DNA of 64,000 bases from positions 124,001-188,000 of the forward strand of contig CALMZV010000026.1 in NCBI GenBank assembly GCA_937870755.1, written 5' to 3'. The position numbers and the translations under genes were made by a program. The notes beneath the pieces are model-generated. The model had not been told where the DNA came from and made no database searches. It saw only the letters and a program-made list of their open reading frames with translations. Shown in pieces: positions 50,366-58,645 of this stretch. This stretch comes from an uncultured Methylocystaceae bacterium. GTDB taxonomy: Bacteria > Pseudomonadota > Alphaproteobacteria > Rhizobiales > Beijerinckiaceae. How positions within the stretch are numbered: the stretch's first letter is position 1; each line of letters begins with the position of its first letter.

Positions 50366-52341
50366 CGGCTTTTTCCAGGATCCTCATCGCCAACCGCGGC
50401 GAAATCGCCTGTCGCGTCATGCGCACCGCGCGCGCGATGGGCTATCGCACGGTCGCGGTCTATTCGGACGCCGACGCGAACGCGCTGCACGTGCGCACGT
50501 CGGACGAGGCGGTGCGGATCGGCCCGGCGCCGGCGCGCGATTCCTATCTGTCGATCGAGGCGGTGCTGGAAGCCGCGCGGAAGACGGGCGCGGACGCCGT
50601 GCATCCGGGCTACGGATTTCTGTCGGAGAACGAGGCGTTCGCGCAGGCCTGCGAGAAGGCGGGGCTGGTTTTCATCGGACCGAGCGCCGCCTCCATTCAG
50701 GCGATGGGCAACAAGGCGGCGGCCAAGCGGCTGATGATCGAGGCCGGCGTGCCGTGCGTGCCGGGCTACCAGGGCGCCGACCAGAGCGACACGGCGCTGG
50801 GGCGCGAGGCCGAGCGCATCGGCTTTCCGATCATGATCAAGGCGGCGGCCGGCGGCGGCGGGCGCGGCATGCGGCTCGTGACGAAGGCGGAGGAATTCGC
50901 GCGCGCCGTTTCGACGGCGCGGTCGGAGGCGCAGAACGCGTTCGGCTCGGGCGAACTGATCCTCGAAAAGGCCGTGGTCGACGCGCGCCATATCGAAATA
51001 CAGGTGTTCGGCGACGCGCATGGCGCCGTCATCCATCTCGGCGAACGCGACTGCTCCATTCAGCGCCGCCACCAGAAGGTGGTGGAGGAGGCGCCGTCGC
51101 CCGCCGTGTCGGCGGAATTGCGCGCGCGCATGGGCGCGGCGGCGGTCGCGGCGGCCAAGGCCATCGCCTATCGCGGCGCGGGTACGGTCGAATTCCTGCT
51201 CGACGGCGCGGGCGCGTTCTATTTTCTCGAAATGAACACGCGCCTGCAGGTCGAGCACCCGGTCACGGAAGCGATCACGGGTCTCGATCTCGTGGAATGG
51301 CAGTTGCGCGTGGCGGCGGGCGAGAAACTGCCGCTGACGCAGGACCAGGTCGTGCTTTCGGGCCATGCGATCGAAGTGCGGCTCTATGCGGAAGATCCCG
51401 CGCGCATGTTCATTCCGCAGACCGGCGATATTCACGTGTGGGCGCCGGCGGACGGCGCGGGCGTGCGCGTCGACCACGGCATCGCATCCGGACAGGCGGT
51501 CAGCCCGTTCTACGATCCGATGATCGCGAAGGCGATCGCGCACGGGCGCGACCGGGAGGAGGCGCGCCGCCGGCTGATCCGCGCGCTGGAAGACACGCTG
51601 CTGGTGGGGCTCGCCGACAACCGCGCGTTCCTGATCGCGGTCCTGAGGAATCCGGTTTTCGTCGCCGGCGCGGCGACCACCGGGTTCATCGGCGCGCAGT
51701 TTCCCAAGGGGCACGCGCGCCCGCAGCCGTCCGCGCAGACGCTCGCGCTCGCCGCAGCGCTGATCTACGATCGCGCCGCCCATCGCATTCCCGATCTGAT
51801 GACGGGATGGGATTCGACCGGCGCGTTTTCCAAGCCGATGCGGCTGACCGCCGGCAAACAGAATTTCGAGGTGGCGCTGCGTGCGCTGGGCGGCGATCGG
51901 TTCGAGGCGCGCGTCGGCGAAGAGCCCGTCGAACTCGCCATCGCCGATTGGGCGAACGACCGCGCGCGCTATGTGTGCGGCGACGTGCAGCGGGAGGCGC
52001 ATTTTCTGTTCAGGAACGGCGTGCTGCATCTCGATGTCGGCGGCGGCCAGACGCACGCGTTGCGCGAGACCTCGCTCGATGCGGCGAGCGCCGGCGACAG
52101 GGGCGCGGACTCGCGCCTGCTCGCGCCGATGAACGGGCGGATCGTCGCCGTGCTGGCCAAGCCGGGCGATGCGGTGAGGAAGGGCCAGCGCGTGGTCGTT
52201 CTGGAAGCCATGAAGATGCAGCACGAAATCGCGGCCACCCGCGACGGCGTGATCGCCAGCGTGGCGGTCAAGGAGGGCGATCAGGTCGCCACCCGCGCCG
52301 TGCTGGCCGCGCTCGTCGACACCGACCAACCGAAAGCCTGA
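50362..52341 (+). CDS. Acyl-CoA carboxylase biotinylated alpha subunit
   Basis: A 659-aa subunit that has a biotin carboxylase half (RILIANRGEIACRVMRTAR, ATP-grasp loop AAAGGGGRGMRLV, EMNTRLQVEHPVTE) and a C-terminal biotinyl domain with EAMKMQHE, Lys618 being the biotin site. The middle BT region is of the MccA/AtuF type. The ATG sits in an ATGA overlap with the dehydrogenase gene. It pairs with the beta subunit at 47588; the biotin ligase is not in this window. Confidence 0.94.
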   Translation: MTAFSRILIANRGEIACRVMRTARAMGYRTVAVYSDADANALHVRTSDEAVRIGPAPARDSYLSIEAVLEAARKTGADAVHPGYGFLSENEAFAQACEKAGLVFIGPSAASIQAMGNKAAAKRLMIEAGVPCVPGYQGADQSDTALGREAERIGFPIMIKAAAGGGGRGMRLVTKAEEFARAVSTARSEAQNAFGSGELILEKAVVDARHIEIQVFGDAHGAVIHLGERDCSIQRRHQKVVEEAPSPAVSAELRARMGAAAVAAAKAIAYRGAGTVEFLLDGAGAFYFLEMNTRLQVEHPVTEAITGLDLVEWQLRVAAGEKLPLTQDQVVLSGHAIEVRLYAEDPARMFIPQTGDIHVWAPADGAGVRVDHGIASGQAVSPFYDPMIAKAIAHGRDREEARRRLIRALEDTLLVGLADNRAFLIAVLRNPVFVAGAATTGFIGAQFPKGHARPQPSAQTLALAAALIYDRAAHRIPDLMTGWDSTGAFSKPMRLTAGKQNFEVALRALGGDRFEARVGEEPVELAIADWANDRARYVCGDVQREAHFLFRNGVLHLDVGGGQTHALRETSLDAASAGDRGADSRLLAPMNGRIVAVLAKPGDAVRKGQRVVVLEAMKMQHEIAATRDGVIASVAVKEGDQVATRAVLAALVDTDQPKA

Positions 52342-52353
52342 GCGGAGACAATC

Positions 52354-53496
52354 ATGACTGCACGAAGCCTGTTCTACGACGAGAGCCACGAGGCGTTCCG
52401 CCAGACCGTGCGCAAATTCGTGGAGAAGGAAATCGCGCCCCATGTCGACGAATGGGACGAGGCGGAAACCTTTCCGCGCGAACTCTACAAGAAGGCGGCC
52501 GACGTCGGTCTATTGGGCATGGGCTTTCCGGAGGAATACGGCGGCACGCCGTGCGACCAGTTCCACAGGATCGTCATGAGCCAGGAATTCGCGCGCATGG
52601 GCGGCGGTGGCGTGGCGCCCAGCCTCAACAGCCATACGATCGGCACGCCGCCGATCGTGGCGCTCGGCTCGCAGGAAATGAAGAAGCGCGTCGTGCCGCA
52701 GATTCTCGCCGGCGACAAGATCAGCGCGCTGGCGATCACGGAGCCTTCGGGCGGGTCGGACGTGGCGCAACTCAAGACCACCGCCAGGCGCGAGGGCGAT
52801 CATTACATCGTCAATGGCTCGAAGATGTTCATCACCTCCGGCATGCGCGCCGACTACTACACGGTCGCCGTGCGCACGGGCGGGCCGGGCGCGGCGGGCG
52901 TCTCGCTGTTGCTGATCGAGCGCGACACGCCCGGCTTCACGCGCCAGCCGTTGCGCAAGATGGGCTGGTGGGCGAGCGACACGGCCGCGCTGTTCTTCGA
53001 CAATTGCCGCGTGCCGGTGGAAAACCTCATAGGACCCGAGAACCAGGGCTTCCTCGGCATCATGCTCAATTTCAACTCCGAGCGGCTGGGCATGGCGGCG
53101 GGTTGCGCGGCGCTCGCGCAGGTCTGCGTGGACGAAGCGCTCGCCTGGGCGCGCGATCGTCAGGTGTTCGGCCGCAGGCTTGCCGACAGCCAGGTGATCC
53201 GCCACAAGATCGTTGACATGCAGATGCGGGTGCACGCCACGCAGGCGATGCTCGAGACGCTCGCCTGGCGTGTCGAGCAGGGCGAGAAGCCGGCGGCCGA
53301 GATCGCCATGCTCAAGAACCAGGCGACCCAGACGCTGGCGTTCTGTGCGTCGGAGGGCGTGCAGATCCATGGCGGCATGGGGTTCATGCGCGGCACGAAA
53401 GTGGAGCGCATCTACCGCGAGGTGAAGGTGAACGCGATCGGCGGCGGCGCGGAGGAAATCATGAAGGATCTCGCGGCGCGGCAAATGGGGATCTGA
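52354..53496 (+). CDS. Acyl-CoA dehydrogenase
   Basis: A 380-aa flavoenzyme with the ITEPSGGSDVAQLKTTARRE loop, GSKMFITSGMRADYY, and a C-terminal IHGGMGFMRGTKVERIYREV followed by AIGGGAEEIMKDL with candidate catalytic Glu. It is a second member of the same operon, so two different desaturation steps are expected, as in leucine or isoprenoid degradation. Substrate unknown. A terminator-like hairpin follows 32 bp after the stop. Confidence 0.9.
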   Translation: MTARSLFYDESHEAFRQTVRKFVEKEIAPHVDEWDEAETFPRELYKKAADVGLLGMGFPEEYGGTPCDQFHRIVMSQEFARMGGGGVAPSLNSHTIGTPPIVALGSQEMKKRVVPQILAGDKISALAITEPSGGSDVAQLKTTARREGDHYIVNGSKMFITSGMRADYYTVAVRTGGPGAAGVSLLLIERDTPGFTRQPLRKMGWWASDTAALFFDNCRVPVENLIGPENQGFLGIMLNFNSERLGMAAGCAALAQVCVDEALAWARDRQVFGRRLADSQVIRHKIVDMQMRVHATQAMLETLAWRVEQGEKPAAEIAMLKNQATQTLAFCASEGVQIHGGMGFMRGTKVERIYREVKVNAIGGGAEEIMKDLAARQMGI

Positions 53497-53528
53497 GCGC
53501 GCGCGCATTTCGTCTAAACTGCGGCGAG

Positions 53529-53567
53529 CCCTGTGAATCCGAAAGATTCTCAGGGGTTTCGCTTTTG
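53529..53567 (+). terminator. Terminator-like hairpin after the acyl-CoA carboxylase operon
   Basis: CCCTGTGAATC (53529-53539) pairs with GATTCTCAGGG (53545-53555) with one mismatch and a 5-base loop. A T-rich stretch (TTTCGCTTTT) follows. It would end the four-gene operon. Confidence 0.65.
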
Positions 53568-53676
53568 CGCACGGCCGCCGCAATCGGCGCTTATCTCAAT
53601 GCCGGCCACGCCGGTTGATCGTGCGGGCGAATTGGCGCACAAGCGTGGCGCAGCCCGCCGACGGAGAATGCGCCCG

Positions 53677-53682
53677 GGAGGA
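53677..53682 (+). promoter_or_regulatory. Ribosome-binding site deciding the GTG start at 53686
   Basis: GGAGGA lies 3 bp before the GTG (about 4 bp from GGAGG). It supports this start over longer in-frame alternatives at 53533 and 53668. Confidence 0.55.
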
Positions 53683-53685
53683 AAT

Positions 53686-53955
53686 GTGGAACTACCGGAG
53701 TGGCTCAAGCACCCGAAGTGGAAATTCGCGCGGCCGCCGATCGGCGCGTTGCTGGTGGTGTTCGGCATATTCGGCTTTCTGCCGGTCGTCGGGTTCTGGA
53801 TGATTCCGCTCGGGCTGGCGGTGCTGGCGGTCGACTTCCCGGCTGCTGAGCGCGCCAATGTCTGGCTCAAGCGCAAGGTGCGTCGACAGATGGCGCGCTG
53901 GCGCAAGTATCGCGCGCGCCGAAAGCGGCTCGCCGAAGGCAGGCCTATTCGATAA
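53686..53955 (+). CDS. Small PGPGW-like membrane protein
   Basis: An 89-aa protein that starts ELPEWLKHPKWKFARPPIG, with one long hydrophobic stretch (LLVVFGIFGFLPVVGFWMIP then LGLAVLAVDFP) and a very basic tail (RRQMARWRKYRARRKR). The pattern resembles the PGPGW putative transmembrane family. GTG 53686 is the start because of a perfect Shine-Dalgarno. Its last 11 bp overlap a convergent gene. Function unknown. Confidence 0.7.
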   Translation: MELPEWLKHPKWKFARPPIGALLVVFGIFGFLPVVGFWMIPLGLAVLAVDFPAAERANVWLKRKVRRQMARWRKYRARRKRLAEGRPIR

Positions 53956-54379
53956 TTTTCCAGATGCCGGTCGCCGCCAGCACCGCCCGGTCGCCGACCA
54001 TCAACTCCCCGCGCATGAAGACCACCGTCCTGGCCGCGCGCACCACCTGCGCGCGGCATTGCACGAAATCGCCATTGCGGACGGGCGCGAGAAATTGCGT
54101 CTCGAGTTGCATCGTCACCGATTTGCGGCGCCCGCCGCCCTCCCACGCCACCATGCCGATGGCATGATCGGCGAAGGTCATCAGCATGCCGCCGTGGATC
54201 GCGCCCTGGCGGTTTTCGTGCTTGTCCTCGGCGAGAAAGCCGTAGTCCCACACATCGTCGCGCTTGCGCGCCCATATCGGCCCGACGAGCGCCGAAAATC
54301 CGCCGGGCGATTTCATGATCTTCCAGCCGTCGGTCGCAGGGTCGTACGGCGCGGCAGCCGCGCCCGAATGTTTCAGCAT
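53945..54379 (-). CDS. PaaI-family hotdog thioesterase
   Basis: A 144-aa hotdog-fold protein. The PaaI signature NRQGAIHGGMLMTFADHAIGMV (HGGxxxxxxD) lies at about 58-80. FMRGELMVGDRAVLAATGIW is the last beta-strand region. It should hydrolyse an aryl- or acyl-CoA thioester. The gene lies downstream of an isomerase gene with a 32-bp gap and may be co-expressed with it in aromatic or acyl-CoA catabolism. ATG 54379 is the likely start. Confidence 0.87.
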   Translation of the reverse strand: MLKHSGAAAAPYDPATDGWKIMKSPGGFSALVGPIWARKRDDVWDYGFLAEDKHENRQGAIHGGMLMTFADHAIGMVAWEGGGRRKSVTMQLETQFLAPVRNGDFVQCRAQVVRAARTVVFMRGELMVGDRAVLAATGIWKIIE

Positions 54380-54411
54380 GTGGATGTCCCGATATGCGCG
54401 CGTGGGCGCGA

Positions 54412-55002
54412 CTATTTGGCCGCGCGCAAGGCCTCTTCCACGAAGTCCAGCCGGTCTTGGCCGAAGAACAGCGTGTCGCCGACGAAGATCGCCGGCGCGC
54501 CGAACACGCCGCGCGCCACCGCTTCCTCGGTCGTGGCGCGCAGCCGGTCCTTGGCGGGCTGCGCATTGGCGGCGGTCATCAGCGCGGCCGGGTCGAAGCC
54601 GGCGGCGGTCAGCACCGCGGCGACGGTCGGCGGATCGTTCATGTTCTTTCGGTCGACCCACATGGCGCGGAACATGGCGTCGGCGTAGGGCCGCAGCCGG
54701 CCTTCGAGATCCATGGCGGCGGCCGCGCGCATCATCAGGAGCGTATCGAGCGGAAAGTGGGGATTGTGCTCGAAGGGAACGTTGTAGCGTTTGGCGAAGC
54801 GCTGCAGATCGGCGCGCATCCACTTGCCCTTGGCGGCGATGACGGCGGGCGACTGGTTGCCGGTCGATTTGAACACGCCGCCGAGCAGCATCGGCCGCCA
54901 GACGATCTCGGCGCCGGTGCGCTGCGCGAGGCCGTCCATCTGCGTTGCGGCGAGATATGACGCGGGACTTCCAAAATCGAAAAAGAATTCAGCCCGCGCC
55001 AT
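54412..55002 (-). CDS. 2-hydroxychromene-2-carboxylate isomerase / DSBA-like
   Basis: A 196-aa thioredoxin-fold (kappa GST) protein. It starts EFFFDFGSPASYLAATQM, the glutathione site with the catalytic Ser, and has WRPMLLGGVFKSTGN and GVFGAPAIFVGD later. Known members isomerise 2-hydroxychromene-2-carboxylate in naphthalene degradation with glutathione; other substrates are common. The ATG at 55002 has GGGGGAAC upstream. It probably forms an operon with the PaaI thioesterase. Confidence 0.88.
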   Translation of the reverse strand: MARAEFFFDFGSPASYLAATQMDGLAQRTGAEIVWRPMLLGGVFKSTGNQSPAVIAAKGKWMRADLQRFAKRYNVPFEHNPHFPLDTLLMMRAAAAMDLEGRLRPYADAMFRAMWVDRKNMNDPPTVAAVLTAAGFDPAALMTAANAQPAKDRLRATTEEAVARGVFGAPAIFVGDTLFFGQDRLDFVEEALRAAK

Positions 55003-55042
55003 CAGCGTTCCCCCAGTGTTTGATTCTTGCATTATTGGAAGT

Positions 55043-56065
55043 CTACCACTCAATCCGCGCGACCGTCATGGCGCCGGGCGCGCCGGGCGCCCCCGCCTTT
55101 CCGGGCGCGCCCGCCGGCCCGTCCGGCCCTTTGGGGCCGCGCGGGCCCTGGCCGATGCAGCCGCCGGCGGGCTCCCCGCCAAGGCCGCCCTCCCCGCCCG
55201 GCCCGCCCGGGCCGCCCGGTCCGCCGGCGCCGCCGCGCCCGCCGTCGGCTGCGAAATCGATCCGCCGGGCGACGTTCTCGCGGTCGCGCGCGCGCACGAT
55301 CAGTTTGCCGCCGTCGCCGCCGTTCGCGCCGTCTGCGCCCGGCCCGCCGGGGCCGCCTTCTGCGCCCGGCCCGCCGGCGCCGGCCGGGCGGCGGCATACG
55401 CCATCGGCGCTCGACTGGGCGTTCGCGCCTTTGGCGCCTTGCTGGCCGGCCGCGCCCGGCTGGCCGACCGCGCCGTTGGCGCCGTTCTGGCCGGATAGAT
55501 CGACGCGCAGCGCCCCTTGCATGCGGCCGTGGATGGTCAGGCGCGCCTCGCCGCCCGAACGCGCCGGCCCTTCGACCGGCGCGGTCTCGGTGAGCGCGAC
55601 GTTGCGGATTTCGGAATTGTCGCTCGAGAGCGTCTCGACCTCGATTTCGATCGGCCGACCGTTGGCGATGAGGGTGGCGTTGCGCAGGACGAGGCGGGAG
55701 GCGGCGATGCGCGTCGGCGCGTCCGCTCCGAAGACGAGGGTCGCGCCTTCGATCACCAGCGCGGGTCGGCGGCGCAATTCGTCGATGCGGGCGATCTCGC
55801 CCATGGTCGTCAGCGGCGCCGCAAACTGCTTGGGCACGACGCTGGCCGGCTGCGGCCATTGCGATCGCTCGAGCCGCGTTTCGAGCGAACTGGCGGCCGG
55901 CAGGAAGCCGGGCCTGCCGGTCGCCTGCGCCAGCAGCCGCGCGGCCGCGGGGGGATATCGATAATATGCCGCCGACCAGGCGAGCGCGGCGACGAGCGCG
56001 ACGACGCCCAGCATGGCGAGCACGGCGCGGCGGCGCTTCAGTCCGTCGTCGGGCAGGCGAGTCAT
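55043..56065 (-). CDS. Membrane-anchored collagen-like protein
   Basis: A 340-aa protein with one N-terminal transmembrane helix (AVLAMLGVVALVAALAW, about 14-32), a beta-rich middle part (about 80-185) and a C-terminal part of about 33 Gly-X-Y triplets in four blocks (8, 8, 8 and 9) with linkers, e.g. GAVGQPGAAGQQGAKGAN and GPRGPKGPDGPAGAPGKAG. Two Cys lie in the linkers. It is likely anchored in the inner membrane with the rest in the periplasm, forming trimeric collagen-like rods. The protein ends seven residues after the last triplet. Such proteins are unusual in alphaproteobacteria and their role here is unknown. Confidence 0.85.
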   Translation of the reverse strand: MTRLPDDGLKRRRAVLAMLGVVALVAALAWSAAYYRYPPAAARLLAQATGRPGFLPAASSLETRLERSQWPQPASVVPKQFAAPLTTMGEIARIDELRRRPALVIEGATLVFGADAPTRIAASRLVLRNATLIANGRPIEIEVETLSSDNSEIRNVALTETAPVEGPARSGGEARLTIHGRMQGALRVDLSGQNGANGAVGQPGAAGQQGAKGANAQSSADGVCRRPAGAGGPGAEGGPGGPGADGANGGDGGKLIVRARDRENVARRIDFAADGGRGGAGGPGGPGGPGGEGGLGGEPAGGCIGQGPRGPKGPDGPAGAPGKAGAPGAPGAMTVARIEW

Positions 56066-56137
56066 GCCCGTGTCATAATCGCTGGCGGGTCTATACGGAA
56101 GCGCGCCGATGACTACGATGGGCGCAGGGGAGGATGC

Positions 56138-57178
56138 ATGGCGGCGCTGTCGGTTCTCGATCTGTCGTATGTCGCGGAGGGGCTGAAGCCCTCGGCCGCG
56201 CTCGCTCAGACGGTGGAGCTTGCGCAGGCGTGCGACCGGCTGGGCTACACGCGCTACTGGGTCGCCGAGCACCACAACATCCCGTCCGTCGCCTCGTCCG
56301 CGCCGGAGGTGATCATCGCGCGCATCGGCGCGGCGACGCGGCGTATCCGCGTCGGCGCCGGCGGCGTGATGCTGCCCAACCATGCGCCGCTGATGGTGGC
56401 GGAACGATTCAAGACTCTGGAGGCGTTCTTTCCGGGCCGCGTCGATCTCGGGCTCGGCCGCGCGCCGGGGACCGACCCCGTCACCTCCTACGCGCTGCGC
56501 CGCCACCAGGCGCAGAGCGAGCAGGATGTGTTTCTCGACCGGCTGCAGGAATTGATCCTGTGGGAGACCGGCGGGTTTGCGCCGCAACATCCGATGAGCA
56601 AGGTGCGTCCCGAACCGTCGGACGCGCCGCTGCCGCCGTTGTTCCTTCTCGGCTCCAGCGATTTTTCCGCGCAACTCGCCGGCGAGATCGGCGTCGCCTT
56701 CGCGTTCGCGCATCATTTCGCCACGCACGATGCGGTGGACGCCATGCAGACCTATCGCGCGCGGTTCAAGCCCTCGCGCTGGCGCGACCGGCCGCTCGCC
56801 ATTCTCGCGACCTCCGTCGTGGCCGCCGACGACGCCGCGCAAGCCGAGCGGCTGGCGGCGAGCGCCGATCTATCGGCGCTGCGGCGCGCGCAGGGCTCCT
56901 ACCAGCCCCTGCCGAGCCCGCAAACGGCGGCGGCCTATTCCTACACGGACGAGGAGCGCGCCATCGTGCGCGCCAACCGGCGCCGGCTGTTCGTGGGGAC
57001 GGGCGAAGCCGTGCGCGCGCGGCTCGAGCAGCTCGCGCAGGCGACGGGCGCCGACGAGATCATGATCGCCTCGCCGCTCTATGCGCTGGCGGCGCGGCGG
57101 CGGTGTTACGAAATTCTGGCGGAATCGTTCGGCCTGGAGAAATCTGCCTGCGATCGCAACGATGCGCAGGTCTTGTGA
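56138..57178 (+). CDS. LLM-class flavin-dependent oxidoreductase
   Basis: A 346-aa TIM-barrel luciferase-like oxidoreductase. Features: SVLDLSYVAEGLKPSAAL, RYWVAEHHNIPSVASSAPEV, IRVGAGGVMLPNHAPLMVAE and DLGLGRAPGTDPVT, all typical of the MsnO8-type group. It uses FMN or F420; here FMN is more probable. It is divergent from the collagen-like gene. A hairpin element follows the stop. Substrate unknown. Confidence 0.92.
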   Translation: MAALSVLDLSYVAEGLKPSAALAQTVELAQACDRLGYTRYWVAEHHNIPSVASSAPEVIIARIGAATRRIRVGAGGVMLPNHAPLMVAERFKTLEAFFPGRVDLGLGRAPGTDPVTSYALRRHQAQSEQDVFLDRLQELILWETGGFAPQHPMSKVRPEPSDAPLPPLFLLGSSDFSAQLAGEIGVAFAFAHHFATHDAVDAMQTYRARFKPSRWRDRPLAILATSVVAADDAAQAERLAASADLSALRRAQGSYQPLPSPQTAAAYSYTDEERAIVRANRRRLFVGTGEAVRARLEQLAQATGADEIMIASPLYALAARRRCYEILAESFGLEKSACDRNDAQVL

Positions 57179-57184
57179 TTCGAA

Positions 57185-57227
57185 GCGTTTTCTTGGCGCG
57201 AAGCGATCTCGCTTCGCGGGAAGACGC
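57185..57227. repeat. REP-like hairpin, copy C
   Basis: The outer arms GCGTTTTC (57185-57192) and GAAGACGC (57220-57227) pair with one G-T wobble; inside them CGCGAAGCGA and TCGCTTCGCG (57197-57206 and 57209-57218) pair perfectly. It lies 7 bp after the stop of the LLM gene. It shares the GCGTTTTC arm with the repeats at 1974 and 19371. It might protect or end the LLM transcript, but there is no T run. Confidence 0.55.
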
Positions 57228-57261
57228 CAAGGTCCCCACGTCAACACGAAACGGAGCGAAC

Positions 57262-57651
57262 ATGCGTCCCAGGCCGATTGAAGAATGGCACGAGATCGTC
57301 CGGTCGCGCGATCTCAAACGCCTGGAAAATCTGCTGGCCGAAGACGCCACATTCGTCTCGCCGGTCGTGCACACGCCGCAAGTGGGCCGCGCGATCACGA
57401 TGAAATATCTGGCCGGCGCGCTCGTCGTGCTCAACAACGAGCACTTCCACTATCTCAACGAATGGCACGGCGAGCGGTCGTCGGTGCTGGAATTCGCGAC
57501 GAAGATCGACGGCGTCGAGATCAACGGCGTCGATCTCGTATTCTGGAACGAGGCCGGGCGCATCACGCTGTTCAAGGTGATGGTGCGCCCCTTGAAAGCC
57601 ATCAACATGCTGCACCAGATGATGGGGGCGCAACTGGCGGGCGCGCGGTAA
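57262..57651 (+). CDS. Nuclear transport factor 2 / SnoaL-like protein
   Basis: A 129-aa alpha+beta cone protein. Typical pattern: IEEWHEIVRSRDLKRLENLL, LAEDATFVSPVVHTP, then KYLAGALVVL and VNGVDLVFWNEAGRI with LFKVMVRPLKA. Similar proteins hold polyketides or act as isomerases, but no catalytic residue can be named. GGAG lies upstream of the ATG. It is 16 bp from the next gene. Confidence 0.85.
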   Translation: MRPRPIEEWHEIVRSRDLKRLENLLAEDATFVSPVVHTPQVGRAITMKYLAGALVVLNNEHFHYLNEWHGERSSVLEFATKIDGVEINGVDLVFWNEAGRITLFKVMVRPLKAINMLHQMMGAQLAGAR

Positions 57652-57667
57652 GGGAAGACGCACACCG

Positions 57668-58645
57668 ATGGCCAAACGCAACCAACCCTCGACCCCGACG
57701 GAATTGCAGCCGCGACAGGCCGATTTCGGTTTCGATCTCGACGCCGCCGTCGGCGCGATGGTCGATCTGAAATCGGTCGCGCCGGCGGACGCCTTCACGG
57801 CCGAAACCCTCGGACGCGAGCGGCGCGGGCATGGGGTCGTCGTCAACGCGGACGGGCTGGTGCTGACCATCGGCTATCTGATCATCGAAGCCGAGACCGT
57901 GTGGCTGACCACCAACGAAGGACGGATTGTGCAGGGACATGCGCTCGCGTTCGATCCGGTCAGCGGGTTCGGCCTGGTGCAGGCGCTCGCCCCGCTCGAT
58001 CTGCCGGTGGCGCGGTTCGGCATGGCGGCGGCCGTGCAGCCCGGCGATCGGCTGGTGATCGCGGGCGCCGGCGGGCGCGATCACGCCATCGTCGCGCGGC
58101 TTGCGGCGCGGCAGGAATTCGCCGGCTACTGGGAGTATCTGCTGGAGGCCGCGCTGTTCACCGCGCCTTCGCATCCCGACTGGGGCGGGGCGGGTGTGTT
58201 CGACGAAACCGGGCGGCTGATCGGCGTCGGCTCGTTGCAGATCGAACAGGCCGAACCGGGCCGCGCGAAGAGCCTCTTGAACATGGTGGTTCCGATCGAC
58301 CTTCTGACGCCGGTGATGAGCGACCTGGTGAAATACGGGCGCGCGCAAGGGCCGGCGCGGCCGTGGCTGGGAGTCTATGTCATCGAAATGGGCGAGCGGC
58401 TGGTGATCGCCGGCGTCGCGAACGGCGGGCCGGCCGAGCAGGCGGGAATCGAGGGCGGCGACATATTGATGGCGGTCGCCGGCGAACGGCCGCGCAGTCT
58501 GGCGGATCTGTGGCGCAAGGTCTGGTCGCTGGGGCCCGCGGGCGTCGAAATTCCGTTGCTGATCGAGCGCGACGCCCGCATCTTCGAGGCCAAAGTGAAA
58601 AGCGTCGACCGGTTGCAGATGTTCAAGGCCCGCGTTCTGCACTGA
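57668..58645 (+). CDS. Catalytically inactive trypsin-like (HtrA) PDZ protein
   Basis: A 325-aa protein with a trypsin-like domain (about 45-215) and a PDZ domain (about 232-315, GVANGGPAEQAGIEGGDILMAV). The HtrA fold marks are present but the catalytic triad is not: the His region reads LTIGYLI (66-72), the Asp region DPVSGFGLVQ (96-105), and the Ser region HPDWGGAG (169-176) in place of GNSGGP. No signal peptide is seen, so it is probably cytoplasmic. It may bind peptides or act as an adaptor. Its last 23 bp overlap the convergent MATE gene. Confidence 0.85.
   Translation: MAKRNQPSTPTELQPRQADFGFDLDAAVGAMVDLKSVAPADAFTAETLGRERRGHGVVVNADGLVLTIGYLIIEAETVWLTTNEGRIVQGHALAFDPVSGFGLVQALAPLDLPVARFGMAAAVQPGDRLVIAGAGGRDHAIVARLAARQEFAGYWEYLLEAALFTAPSHPDWGGAGVFDETGRLIGVGSLQIEQAEPGRAKSLLNMVVPIDLLTPVMSDLVKYGRAQGPARPWLGVYVIEMGERLVIAGVANGGPAEQAGIEGGDILMAVAGERPRSLADLWRKVWSLGPAGVEIPLLIERDARIFEAKVKSVDRLQMFKARVLH

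Noticed and set aside
55027-55593. Plus-strand Pro/Arg-rich frames over the collagen-like gene
   Set aside because: The Pro-rich sequence is the complement of Gly-X-Y codons; the minus-strand protein has the membrane anchor and the organised domain order.
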